From Nocardia vinacea NBRC 16497 (lineage in GTDB: Bacteria; Actinomycetota; Actinomycetes; Mycobacteriales; Mycobacteriaceae), in assembly GCF_000308835.1 (NCBI RefSeq), contig NZ_BAGN01000411.1, positions 1-57,144 on the forward strand: 57,144 nucleotides of DNA, read 5' to 3'. The notes below the pieces were generated by a model. That model did no database searches, was not told where the DNA came from, and saw nothing but the letters and a program-made list of their open reading frames with translations. Shown here piece by piece: positions 41,470 through 50,425 of the stretch. The translations under genes and the position numbers were made by a program. The stretch's first letter is position 1. Each line of letters begins with the position of its first letter.

Positions 41470-41481
41470 ATTGTTGACAAT
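41470..41481. promoter_or_regulatory. Second GntR-type operator (ATTGTTGACAAT)
   Basis: A perfect 12-bp palindrome identical to the core at 36044-36055. It lies between the divergent aminotransferase and semialdehyde dehydrogenase, 39 bp and 69 bp from their start codons. The exact repetition at the two divergent promoters of this cluster points to one shared regulator. Confidence 0.75.
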
Positions 41482-41549
41482 ATGCATAACATGGGCGCGG
41501 GGTTGACAGCAATGGCCGAAGGCCGCGTCGGGAATGAAAAGGAGCCCAC

Positions 41550-43022
41550 ATGCTCACCGAAACCGCCCTGACCGCAGCCGAACGCGCCGCGATCGACACG
41601 GTTCCGACGGGACTGTTCATCGACGGCGGGTGGCGCGGAACAGCCGCTACGCTCCCGGTCACCGACCCGGCAACCGGCCGGTTGCTCTGCGAGGTGGCCG
41701 ATGCCGATGCGACCGATGGGCTCGACGCCTTGGTCGCGGCCGATCGGGCACAGGCGGAGTGGGCGCGAACGACGCCGAGACAGCGCAGCGACATCCTCAT
41801 GGACGCGCACCGGGCAATGCTTGCCGATGCCGAACGACTCGCGCTGATCACGACGCTGGAAATGGGTAAGCCACTGGCCGAGGCGCGCGGTGAAATCGCT
41901 TATGCGGCAGAGTTTTTCCGATGGTTCGCCGAGGAGGCCGTCCGCCTGGACGGCGGGTACATGCCCGCACCGGCAGGTGGTTCGCGCTTCTTGGTGACCA
42001 GACAGCCGGTCGGTCCGAGCCTGCTCATCACGCCGTGGAACTTCCCGATGGCCATGGGGACCCGCAAGATCGGTCCGGCACTGGCCGCGGGATGCACCTG
42101 CGTCGTGAAACCCGCTGAGCAGACGCCACTTTCGATGCTGGCACTGGCCGACATCCTGGATCGGGCCGGTGTCCCGGCGGGTGTCGTCAATGTGATCACC
42201 ACATCCGATCCGGCGGCGGTGATGACGCCGCTGATTCTGGACAGTCGCTCGCGCAAGCTGTCGTTCACCGGTTCGACCGCCGTCGGGAAGCTACTGCTCG
42301 AACAGTGCGCGCGGACCGTGATGCGCACCTCGATGGAGCTCGGCGGCAATGCGCCGTTCATCGTATTCGACGATGCTGACCTGGATGAGGCCGTCGAGGG
42401 CGCGCTCGCGGCGAAGATGCGCAATATCGGGCAGGCGTGTACTGCCGCGAACCGAATCTTCGTGCAGCGCGGTGTCGTTGACGAATTCGCGACTCGGCTT
42501 GCGGACCGGCTGAAGGCGCTGCCGATGGGGCGCGGGACCGAGCCGGGAGTCGTGGTCGGTCCGCTGATCGACGCCGATGCCGTGGTGAAGGTGACCGGTC
42601 TGGTCGCCGACGCGGTCCGCCGCGGGGCCATCGTGCGCACCGGCGGCGCTGCGTTGGAGGGACTCGGAAACTTCTATCCCGCAACGGTATTGACCGATGT
42701 GCCCGATGACGCCGAGATGTGCCACACCGAGATTTTCGGACCGGTCGCAGCGATTGCCGCCTTCGATACCGAAGCCGAGGTCGTCGCGCGCGCAAATAAC
42801 ACGCCATACGGATTGGTGGGCTATGTTTTCACCGAGAATCTGCGGCGCGGCCTGCGGGTGTGTGAGGCGCTGGAAACCGGCATGGTCGGTCTGAATCAGG
42901 GAGTAGTCTCCAATCCCGCCGCACCGTTCGGCGGCGTGAAAGAATCCGGGCTCGGCCGTGAGGGCGGACTCACCGGCATAGACGAATTCCTGGAGACCAA
43001 ATACATCGGAGTGCGACTATGA
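41550..43022 (+). CDS. Succinate-semialdehyde-type aldehyde dehydrogenase
   Basis: A 490-aa NAD(P)-dependent aldehyde dehydrogenase of the GabD group. PWNFPMAMGTRKIGPALAAGC, Glu263 in MELGGNAPF, catalytic Cys297 in GQACTAANR, and the terminal APFGGVKESGLGREGG. It would oxidise the semialdehyde made by the adjacent aminotransferase to a dicarboxylate such as succinate. The stop overlaps the next start (ATGA), so the two genes are coupled. Confidence 0.92.
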   Translation: MLTETALTAAERAAIDTVPTGLFIDGGWRGTAATLPVTDPATGRLLCEVADADATDGLDALVAADRAQAEWARTTPRQRSDILMDAHRAMLADAERLALITTLEMGKPLAEARGEIAYAAEFFRWFAEEAVRLDGGYMPAPAGGSRFLVTRQPVGPSLLITPWNFPMAMGTRKIGPALAAGCTCVVKPAEQTPLSMLALADILDRAGVPAGVVNVITTSDPAAVMTPLILDSRSRKLSFTGSTAVGKLLLEQCARTVMRTSMELGGNAPFIVFDDADLDEAVEGALAAKMRNIGQACTAANRIFVQRGVVDEFATRLADRLKALPMGRGTEPGVVVGPLIDADAVVKVTGLVADAVRRGAIVRTGGAALEGLGNFYPATVLTDVPDDAEMCHTEIFGPVAAIAAFDTEAEVVARANNTPYGLVGYVFTENLRRGLRVCEALETGMVGLNQGVVSNPAAPFGGVKESGLGREGGLTGIDEFLETKYIGVRL

Positions 43023-44143
43023 GTACAGCAGCGCGAAGCGATTCCACGAGGGGTGGCGGTCGGGGGACGTATCGGATAGCTACCATTCCCGGCGACGGCA
43101 TCGGTGTCGATGTCACGGCCGAGGCGGTAGCGGTACTAGACGCGGTGCTGCCCGGTATCGAATGGACCGAATTCGACTGGTCCTGTGAGAATTACCTGCG
43201 CACCGGAGCGATGATGCCCGCCGACGCGCCCGGTCAACTGGCCGGATTCGACGCGATCCTGCTCGGTGCGGTCGGCTTTCCCGGTGTACCCGATCATATT
43301 TCGCTGTGGGGTTTGCTGATTCCGCTGCGTCGCGCCTTCGGCCAGTACGTGAATCTGCGTCCGGTCCGGCTGCTGCCCGGCACCGAATCGGCCTTGCGCG
43401 ACCGTACCGCCGAAGACCTGGACATCCTGATCGTGCGGGAGAATTCCGAGGGCGAATACTCCGCGATCGGCGGCATGCACCATCCCGGCCGCACCGACGA
43501 ATTCGTCCGGCAGGAGTCGATCTTCACGCGGGTGGGCTGCGAACGGATCATCCGCTACGCCTTCGAGCGGGCCCTCGAACGCGACGGACGCCTGTGCTCG
43601 GCCACCAAATCGAATGGGCTGCTGCACTCGATGCCGTACTGGGACAGCATCTTCGAGCGTATAGCCTCGGAATATCCGCAGGTGGAGACCCGACAGCTGC
43701 ATGTCGACGCGCTGGCAGCCGAAATCGTGCTGCATCCGGATCGCCTCGATGTCATCGTCGGATCGAATCTCTTCGGCGATATCCTGTCCGACCTGGCCGC
43801 CGCGGTAACGGGTGGCCTCGGCCTCGCCCCATCGGGCAATATCAATCCCGAGCGCACGGCGCCGTCGATGTTCGAGGCGGTACACGGTAGCGCGCCCGAT
43901 ATCGCCGGCCAGGGCATTGCGAATCCGGTCGCGCAGATTCTCGCCGGAGCAATGCTGCTGGAGCACTTGGGCGAATATGCCGCCGCCACCGCGGTGGATC
44001 GCGCGGTCTGTGATGTCCTGCGCGAAGGTCGAATTCGCACACCGGATCTCGGCGGCACCGCGACGACCGGTGAACTCGGCAGTGCCATTGCGCACCGTGC
44101 GGTCGAATTGATCGAGACCGATTCGGTATTCGCGCAACCGTAG
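43019..44143 (+). CDS. Tartrate / D-malate dehydrogenase-type decarboxylating dehydrogenase
   Basis: A 374-aa member of the isocitrate/isopropylmalate dehydrogenase family. PGDGIGVDV at about 29, SLWGLLIPLRRAFGQYVNLR, RENSEGEYS, KSNGLLHSMPYWD, and EAVHGSAPDIAGQGIANP. The LWGLLIPLR and SNGL patterns fit tartrate/D-malate dehydrogenase (TtuC/DmlA) rather than LeuB or Icd. It would oxidatively decarboxylate a 2-hydroxy diacid to a keto acid. It starts inside the end of the aldehyde dehydrogenase. Confidence 0.88.
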   Translation: MSTAARSDSTRGGGRGTYRIATIPGDGIGVDVTAEAVAVLDAVLPGIEWTEFDWSCENYLRTGAMMPADAPGQLAGFDAILLGAVGFPGVPDHISLWGLLIPLRRAFGQYVNLRPVRLLPGTESALRDRTAEDLDILIVRENSEGEYSAIGGMHHPGRTDEFVRQESIFTRVGCERIIRYAFERALERDGRLCSATKSNGLLHSMPYWDSIFERIASEYPQVETRQLHVDALAAEIVLHPDRLDVIVGSNLFGDILSDLAAAVTGGLGLAPSGNINPERTAPSMFEAVHGSAPDIAGQGIANPVAQILAGAMLLEHLGEYAAATAVDRAVCDVLREGRIRTPDLGGTATTGELGSAIAHRAVELIETDSVFAQP

Positions 44144-44241
44144 ATCAGCATCGTCATGTGACCGCAAAGAATTCGGCAGGCTGATCGCAAAGTTCATCCG
44201 CGACCATGGGTCGACTCGTGTGTCTGCGGAAGGACGAGGTC

Positions 44242-45129
44242 ATGAAGTTCGAATTCGAAGGTGCGCGCAGGCGATTGCGTCGCGCCATGGCCGCCGCGGT
44301 GGCCGCGGCCAGCCTCGTAGTGGTAGCGGGCTGCGGATTGGGTGGCGACGATGCGGCGGCGGTGACCTACGAGGATGCGAAATCCTCGGGCAAGATCAAG
44401 GTCGGCTTCGCCAACGAGGCGCCGTGGGCTTTCCTCGGTGCCGACGGCCAGCTGACCGGATATGCGCCGACCGTCGCCCGCGCGGTATTGAAACGACTCG
44501 GCATCAACGAAATCGAAGGCGTCGTTACCGATTTCGACGGACTGATCGACGGTGTTCGGGCCAAGAACTACGCATTCGTCGCGGCGGGCATGTTCATCAA
44601 CCCGAAGCGATGTGAGAGTTCGGCATTCGCCACTCCCGACTACCAAGTCGGCTCGGCATTCCTGGTGCCGGAAGGCAATCCACGCAATATCAACAAGTTC
44701 GAGGACATCACCCGGGAGAACGTCCGGATAGCCACGCTGGGTGGCGCAGTCGAGAACGGTTACGCACAATCCTCGGGCGTGCCATCGCAACTCGTCGAGC
44801 CGATGGCCAAACAGGACGACATCCTGCGCGCGGTGCGCAACAAGGACGTCTACGGCGCGGCAATGCTCGACGTCACGGCCGCATGGCTGGTGAAGAACAA
44901 TCCGGACGCCAACCTGGCGGTCGGCCCGTCCTTCCGTTTCGGCAATAAGCCGGATGTCGGCACCTTCAACTTCCGCATCGGCGACGACAAGTTCCGCGAG
45001 GACTTCAACCGCGAGCTGCGCGCACTGCACGAAAGCGGTGAATGGTTGAAGCTGGTGGAGCCGTTCGGCCTGACCAAGGCGAACGAGGCGGATCCGGCGG
45101 CCACGGCCGAGCAGTACTGCACGGCTTGA
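44242..45129 (+). CDS. EhuB-like solute-binding lipoprotein
   Basis: A 295-aa lipoprotein (VVVAGCGLGG, Cys31) of the polar amino acid SBP family (SBP_bac_3). It follows the ectoine/hydroxyectoine binder EhuB: KVGFANEAPWAFLGADGQLT, YAPTVARAVLKRLGI, the distinctive AAGMFINPKRC, FLVPEGNPRN, and a terminal EQYC. Start ATG 44242 has GAGG before it. It delivers the solute to the permeases 45134-46527. The substrate could be ectoine, hydroxyectoine or a related zwitterion. Confidence 0.85.
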   Translation: MKFEFEGARRRLRRAMAAAVAAASLVVVAGCGLGGDDAAAVTYEDAKSSGKIKVGFANEAPWAFLGADGQLTGYAPTVARAVLKRLGINEIEGVVTDFDGLIDGVRAKNYAFVAAGMFINPKRCESSAFATPDYQVGSAFLVPEGNPRNINKFEDITRENVRIATLGGAVENGYAQSSGVPSQLVEPMAKQDDILRAVRNKDVYGAAMLDVTAAWLVKNNPDANLAVGPSFRFGNKPDVGTFNFRIGDDKFREDFNRELRALHESGEWLKLVEPFGLTKANEADPAATAEQYCTA

Positions 45130-45133
45130 CCTC

Positions 45134-45859
45134 GTGTCGTCACATTTCTCGACCTACCTCGAGCGGGTACTCCAGGGTCTTCCTTTCACGCTGTGGGCGG
45201 CGGTCGGCGGCATCGCGCTGACCGTCGTGCTGTCCTTCGGCGCCGGAATCGCCATGCTGTCGCCGTATCTGCCGGTGCGGTTCGTCACCCGCATCTATGT
45301 GGAGGGGTTCCGGGGCAGCTCGGAGGTGGTGCAGCTGTTCTTCTTCGCGGTGGCGATACCGATCTTTTTCGGAGTATCGCTCGGTGCGACGGCGAAGGGT
45401 CTGCTGGTGATCGGCATTATCGTGCTCGGTCTCAACCACGGCGCCTACGGTGCCGAAATAGTCAGGGGTGCGATCGGATCCGTGCCGCAGGCGCAGGTCG
45501 AGGCGGCGATCGCGCTGAATCTGTCACCGGCGCAACGCATGTGGCGGGTAATCCTGCCGCAGGCCGTAGTGGAGATGCTGCCGTCGTTCAACAATCTGTT
45601 CATCCAACTCGTGAAAGCCACTGCGCTGCTGAGCTTTATCGCGGTGCCCGAGGTGTTCAAGAAGGCCGATGAACTGCGTGCCGTACCTGCGTTCTCTCGC
45701 GAACTCGGTCTGATCTACGCGATCCAGCTGGTCGTGTACCTGCTGATCGCGGTGGTGGTCACGGTGATCATGCGGGTGCTCGAGCTGTTGGCGGCCCGGC
45801 GGGTCGGGCGGCGGCCGAAGCGTTCGAGCATTCGACTCTCGGCACATGTGGGGGTCTGA
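45134..45859 (+). CDS. EhuC-like ABC permease
   Basis: A 241-aa HisM-type amino acid permease with five membrane helices and the EAA loop EAAIALNLSPAQRMWRVILPQAV (about 120). GTG start 4 bp after the binding-protein stop. The stop overlaps the next permease start. It pairs with the product at 45859 as the two-subunit channel. Confidence 0.88.
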   Translation: MSSHFSTYLERVLQGLPFTLWAAVGGIALTVVLSFGAGIAMLSPYLPVRFVTRIYVEGFRGSSEVVQLFFFAVAIPIFFGVSLGATAKGLLVIGIIVLGLNHGAYGAEIVRGAIGSVPQAQVEAAIALNLSPAQRMWRVILPQAVVEMLPSFNNLFIQLVKATALLSFIAVPEVFKKADELRAVPAFSRELGLIYAIQLVVYLLIAVVVTVIMRVLELLAARRVGRRPKRSSIRLSAHVGV

Positions 45860-46527
45860 TGGAGAAATGGCGGTGGGACCGCTTCTTCGATGCCTTTCCC
45901 TTCATATGGGACGGGCTGCTCGTCACGATCCAGTACACCGTGCTCGGATCGCTGGTCGCGTATGTGCTCGGTCTGATCTTCGCGGTGATCCGGCGGCTGC
46001 GGATTCCGGTGGTCGATCAGCTGCTGTGGGCATTCATCGAATTCATCCGCAGCACACCGCTTTTGGTGCAGATCTTTTTCCTGTATTGGGTGGTGCGTCC
46101 GGATCTGCTCGGTGGGCTGTCCATCGACACCCAACGTCTGGTGGTCGGCGTGACGGCACTCGGTGTGCACTACGCCTGCTATACCTCGGAGGTATTCCGC
46201 GCGGGTATCGACGCGGTGCCCGCTGCGCAATGGGAGGCGGCCACGGCGCTGAATCTGCCGCGCACACGCACCTGGGTCGATGTGATTCTGCCGCAGGCGG
46301 TGCCGCGGGTGCTGCCCGCGCTGGGCAATTACACGATCGCCATGTTCAAAGAGGTGCCGCTGCTGTCCTCGATCGTCATCCTCGACATGGTGTATCAGGT
46401 CAAAACCGAGTACGCGGCCGATACCGGCGGCGCGGGACCCGAGGCCTGGTTCGCGGCCGGTCTGACCTTTCTCGCGCTGAGCTATCCGTGCTCGATCCTG
46501 GTACGAAAGTTGGAACGACGTGTCTGA
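45859..46527 (+). CDS. EhuD-like ABC permease
   Basis: A 222-aa HisQ/M-type permease with five membrane helices and the EAA loop WEAATALNLPRTRTWVDVILPQAVP. It starts in the stop of the first permease (TGATG) and ends 8 bp inside the ATPase gene. Together these overlaps give tight stoichiometric translation of the importer. Confidence 0.9.
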   Translation: MEKWRWDRFFDAFPFIWDGLLVTIQYTVLGSLVAYVLGLIFAVIRRLRIPVVDQLLWAFIEFIRSTPLLVQIFFLYWVVRPDLLGGLSIDTQRLVVGVTALGVHYACYTSEVFRAGIDAVPAAQWEAATALNLPRTRTWVDVILPQAVPRVLPALGNYTIAMFKEVPLLSSIVILDMVYQVKTEYAADTGGAGPEAWFAAGLTFLALSYPCSILVRKLERRV

Positions 46528-47296
46528 ACCGATGATCCGGTTCACCGGTGTGGAAAAGCGCTACGGCGCCACGGTGTGCCTGGACGAACTCGATTTCGCC
46601 ATTGCGCCAGGCGAATTCGTCACCTTGATCGGGCCGTCCGGCTCGGGCAAGACCACAATTCTGCGCCTGCTCATGGGACTCGAACAGATAGACGCGGGCA
46701 CCATCGAGGTCGGCGGAGAATTGCTCAGCCATCAGCGCCGCGGTGACAAACTGGTGCCCGCCGGTCCGGCTCACCTACGTCGGATGCGCCGCAAGATCGG
46801 CATGGTGTTCCAGCAGTTCAATCTGTTCCCGAATATGACCGTGCTGCGCAATGTCACCGAGGGCCCGGTCCGCGGTCTCGGCCAGTCCAAGGACGCCGCC
46901 GAGGAGCGGGCGCGAAAATTGCTCGAACTGGTCGGGCTCACCGACAAAATCGACGCCCGTCCCGCGCACCTGTCCGGCGGCCAGCAGCAGCGAGTCGCCA
47001 TTGCCAGGGCGCTGGCCATGGAGCCGGAGGTGCTGCTGCTCGACGAGGTGACCTCGGCGCTCGATCCGGAGCTGGTGACCGGAGTGCTGCATCTGCTGGC
47101 GGATATCGCGGCCGATACCGAGATCACGTTTCTCTGCGTGACGCACGAAATGCAGTTCGCCCGCAAGGTTTCCGATCGCGTAATGATGTTCGACGCGGGG
47201 CGCGTGCTCGAGGACGGTGATCCGGAACGGATCTTCACCGATCCCCGGCAGGATCGGACTCGCGAATTCTTAAAGGCGGTCTTGGATGAAAACTGA
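46520..47296 (+). CDS. EhuA-like ABC ATPase
   Basis: A 258-aa amino acid importer ATPase. Walker A GPSGSGKTT, Q-loop VFQQFNLFPNMTVL, signature LSGGQQQR, Walker B EVLLLDEVTSALD, and switch His in CVTHEMQFA. It energises the importer formed with 44242-46527. GTG start overlapping the preceding permease. Confidence 0.93.
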   Translation: MSEPMIRFTGVEKRYGATVCLDELDFAIAPGEFVTLIGPSGSGKTTILRLLMGLEQIDAGTIEVGGELLSHQRRGDKLVPAGPAHLRRMRRKIGMVFQQFNLFPNMTVLRNVTEGPVRGLGQSKDAAEERARKLLELVGLTDKIDARPAHLSGGQQQRVAIARALAMEPEVLLLDEVTSALDPELVTGVLHLLADIAADTEITFLCVTHEMQFARKVSDRVMMFDAGRVLEDGDPERIFTDPRQDRTREFLKAVLDEN

Positions 47297-47321
47297 CCGC
47301 CGATCTTCCACAATCTGATGC

Positions 47322-48059
47322 ATGACCAAGCCGTGTCTAGTCCTGCAGTTGCGGCCGGAGCGACCCGCCGCGGATGACGAATACCGCGCCGTCCTGCGCA
47401 TGGCCGACCTCGCCGAGGGTGACACGGTCCGGGTGCAGATGGATCAGGAATTCCCGGATATCGATCTCGACGATTACTCGGCGGTGATCGTCGGTGGCGG
47501 GCCGAGCAATGTCAGCAGTCCGGACGTCGAGAAATACGGGTACCAGCGGACATTCGAACCCAAGCTGAAGAAGCTGATGACCGAGATCGTCGGCCGGGAT
47601 TTCCCGTATCTGGGCGCCTGCTACGGATTGGGCATCCTCGCCGACGTGCTCGGCGGCGAGGTGAGCGTCCGGCAATACAGTGAACCGGTCGGCGCGCAGA
47701 CCATCGATCTGACCGAGCATGGCTGGACGGACCCGCTGCTGGCAGGCATTCCGCGGACATTCCGAGCGTTCGTCGGACACAAGGAAGCCTGTCAGGAGGT
47801 GCCGCCCGGTGCGGTGCTGCTGGCCGGCTCGGCCGATTGCCCGGTTCAGATGATTCGCGTCGGGCAGCACGTGTACGCGACCCAATTCCATCCGGAATTG
47901 GATAGCGACGGACTGGCTTTGCGCATCGAAGTTTACCGGCATGCGGGCTACTTCGAACCGCATGAGGCCGAGGACCTGATCGAACTCGGTCATCGGGAAT
48001 CGATCACGGTGCCCAGTGCGATTCTGAGTCGATTCATCGCGCGGTACTGCCGCGGATAG
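47322..48059 (+). CDS. Class I glutamine amidotransferase (GATase1-like)
   Basis: A 245-aa stand-alone glutamine amidotransferase domain. VGGGPSNVSSP, nucleophile Cys100 in GACYGLG, and His190/Glu192 in TQFHPELD. These resemble GuaA-type domains without the synthetase half, and gamma-glutamyl hydrolases. It follows the importer by 25 bp and may release or transfer an amide or gamma-glutamyl group in the same pathway; that role is inferred. Confidence 0.87.
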   Translation: MTKPCLVLQLRPERPAADDEYRAVLRMADLAEGDTVRVQMDQEFPDIDLDDYSAVIVGGGPSNVSSPDVEKYGYQRTFEPKLKKLMTEIVGRDFPYLGACYGLGILADVLGGEVSVRQYSEPVGAQTIDLTEHGWTDPLLAGIPRTFRAFVGHKEACQEVPPGAVLLAGSADCPVQMIRVGQHVYATQFHPELDSDGLALRIEVYRHAGYFEPHEAEDLIELGHRESITVPSAILSRFIARYCRG

Positions 48060-48065
48060 GTCCGA

Positions 48066-48971
48066 TTACCGATCGGAGTCGAGGCGATGGCGTTTTCGGT
48101 GTTCGGTGCGCGAGCTGGTACGCAGCGCCCAGCTGGGTGAGTCGGCACGCACGTCGGTGATCACCGGCCAGGATCCGGTCGTCGTGGCTGACGGTTCGCG
48201 CCGGACCGGCACCGCTTCGCGCCGCCGCTCCGGCAGCGCTTCGCGGGTGCTGCGTTCGTCGATCTCGGCGAGTCCGACGACGACCATCAGCATCATGATG
48301 ACCAGCGTGACGGTCACGATCAGTGGTGACACCAGCTGGAGGGGATCGATGCCGCCGCTGTCGACCTGGTGGTCGGCATGGCTGGCGTGCATGGACGTCA
48401 TCCCGACGTAGTGCATTCCGCACACTGCGACACCCATGATCAGCGCGGCGCCGATGGTGGCGAACAGGCCGCGGACATGCAGCATGAACCACAGTGCCGC
48501 GGTGGCCGCGACTACCGCGATCACGATCGACACCACTACCGTGTTGCGGTCGTATTCGACGTGTGCGGTGGTCTTCATCGCGTACATGCCCAGGTAGTGC
48601 ATGGCGGCCACGCCGAGTCCGGTGATCGTGCCGCCGATCGGCAGCGCCACGAATTCGTTTCGACCGCGTACGACGATCGACAGCCCGACCCACACGACCA
48701 CGATCGCGATGACCGCACTGAGCAATGTCATCGGAACGTCGTAGCGAATGGTGGCGCCGTGGATGGAGAAGCCGAGCATGGCGGTGAAATGCATGACCCA
48801 AATGCCCGCCCCACCGAGGGAGACGGCGGCGGTGGCCAGCCACCCGGCCGGCCAATCGGAGGACCGAGCGTGTGTCACACACCGGAGCGCGAGGCCGGAT
48901 CCGATGATGGAGACGAGGTAGGCCATGACCGGGGTCAACCAGCCGTGACTGAAATGATCGAGTTCTAGCAT
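48066..48971 (-). CDS. MHYT-domain membrane protein
   Basis: A 301-aa protein with about seven membrane helices. It has repeated metal-binding motifs at regular spacing: WVMHFTAML, AMHYLGM and GMHYVGM, the MHYT signature thought to bind copper and sense oxygen, CO or NO. The C-terminus (about 225-301) is cytoplasmic, Arg/Ser-rich, with no output domain. ATG 48971 has GGAGT before it. It is convergent with the amidotransferase gene (6 bp gap). Confidence 0.88.
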   Translation of the reverse strand: MLELDHFSHGWLTPVMAYLVSIIGSGLALRCVTHARSSDWPAGWLATAAVSLGGAGIWVMHFTAMLGFSIHGATIRYDVPMTLLSAVIAIVVVWVGLSIVVRGRNEFVALPIGGTITGLGVAAMHYLGMYAMKTTAHVEYDRNTVVVSIVIAVVAATAALWFMLHVRGLFATIGAALIMGVAVCGMHYVGMTSMHASHADHQVDSGGIDPLQLVSPLIVTVTLVIMMLMVVVGLAEIDERSTREALPERRREAVPVRREPSATTTGSWPVITDVRADSPSWALRTSSRTEHRKRHRLDSDR

Positions 48972-49380
48972 GTGTACTCCGCGTTCACCAGTTGTGCCGT
49001 GGCGGCCGAATGCCGGTCGGTGGGGAGGACCCGCTATCGGTCGGCGGCGACCAGCTGCCCGTCGAGCGCAGCGGCAGTAAACCAATGAACATCGGGTGGA
49101 ACCTCACGATCTGCGGAAATTTACACTGGCATTTCCGCCAGGCGCTGACAATAGCCAGGTCGGACGCTCGTGGCCAGCGCGGGTCCCAGATTCACAGCTA
49201 ACACATAGTTTCCGGCATAGCAATCGATCAGCGTTCAGTTCTGGGAGCCGGGCTCGCCGCGCCGCGCGCTTCGGGCGTTCGGTGTACCGAGGCGATCACG
49301 TGTCGGCAGCGGGCTCGCTGGTCGGGCGCAGCCGAGCCGCGATCTCATGCGCGACGAACCCACCGAAGGACCGAGGCGGG
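48972..49380. other. Gene-free stretch
   Basis: 409 bp between the MHYT gene start and the end of the XRE gene. I see no convincing frame. A short dyad-rich stretch at about 49110-49145 (GGAAAT...ATTTCC) could be a hairpin or operator. Composition is otherwise normal. Confidence 0.4.
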
Positions 49381-50244
49381 CTAGTGATTCCCGAGTTCCC
49401 GCAGCGCCTGTTCGGATGCCGAACCCGGCTCGGCGGCGAACAGATCCAGGCCGCAGCACGACGGTGCGTCGGGGAGTGCGATGAGTTCGCCGTGCAGGGT
49501 CAGTGCGCCGACGAGCGGATGGTGCAGCGCGTACGTCCGGTTCCGGACCTGTGCGACCGGGTGCTCGGCCCACATTCGTGCGAAGTCCCGGCTCAGCTCT
49601 TTCATGTTCTCGATGTGCGCCGTGAGTTCGGTGTGTCCGCGATAGCGTCCGAGCAGAACACGCAGATGCGCCACGTGCGCGAGTGCCGCCTGATCCCAAC
49701 CCGGTCCGAGTAGTTCGTGCAGGTGAGGCTCGGTGAACAGGAGGTGTGAGAGGGTACGGCGGTCGTGGGGGAGTGCGGGGAAGTCACCGAATACCGCGAC
49801 AGCGAGTCGGTTCCACCCGATGATCTGGGTGTGGCGACCGACTACCAGTGCCGGTGTCATCACGAACGAATCCAGCAGATAACGCAGGCCCACAGGTATA
49901 TCCGCCGACGGTGTCTCCTGTGCGCACGGTTGCGGACGCCGTGCGATCCGGTGCAGATATGTCGATTCGTCCGTGTCCAGGCGCAGCGCCGCGCTGATGG
50001 CTTGTAGGACCTCGTCCGAGACGCCGTCGCTCTTGCCCTGCTCCAGGCGCGTGTAGTGGGCGATGCTCACCCCCGCCACCCGGGCCAACTCCTCGCGCCG
50101 CAGGCCGGCGACTCGGCGCACTCCGCCGTGGTCGCGCAGCCCGACATCCTGCGGGCGCAGCCGAGCTCGGCGCGATTTGAGGAACCCGCTCAGCTCGGTC
50201 CGGTCGTCCACACGACAAGCCAACGCAGGGGTCGCGGCGACCAT
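49381..50244 (-). CDS. XRE regulator with MmyB-like ligand domain
   Basis: A 287-aa regulator. N-terminal HTH VAGLRREELARVAGVSIAHYTRLEQG (about 45-70), then the MmyB-type ligand/PAS-like domain with PALVVGRHTQIIGWNRLAVAVFGDFP and a C-terminal LTLHGELIALPDAPSCCGLDLF. ATG 50244 is chosen; 20 further codons upstream stay open. It is divergent from an F420-type NADP reductase (182 bp), which it probably represses, a common pairing in actinobacteria. Confidence 0.88.
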   Translation of the reverse strand: MVAATPALACRVDDRTELSGFLKSRRARLRPQDVGLRDHGGVRRVAGLRREELARVAGVSIAHYTRLEQGKSDGVSDEVLQAISAALRLDTDESTYLHRIARRPQPCAQETPSADIPVGLRYLLDSFVMTPALVVGRHTQIIGWNRLAVAVFGDFPALPHDRRTLSHLLFTEPHLHELLGPGWDQAALAHVAHLRVLLGRYRGHTELTAHIENMKELSRDFARMWAEHPVAQVRNRTYALHHPLVGALTLHGELIALPDAPSCCGLDLFAAEPGSASEQALRELGNH

Positions 50245-50425
50245 TCCATAGCCGCGGTGGCGCGTTGGGTGGTCGTCCGTGAGTGCGCGGCACACGGCCG
50301 CCATGTCGTTGCCGCCGTGGCGAATCGGGTGATCACGCCGTGAGTACGCAGCACATGGGCCTGGTTGCGCGGCCGTGGTAGCTCCACGCTGTCAGGCGGC
50401 ACCCACGCCAACGAACGGAGAAGCC

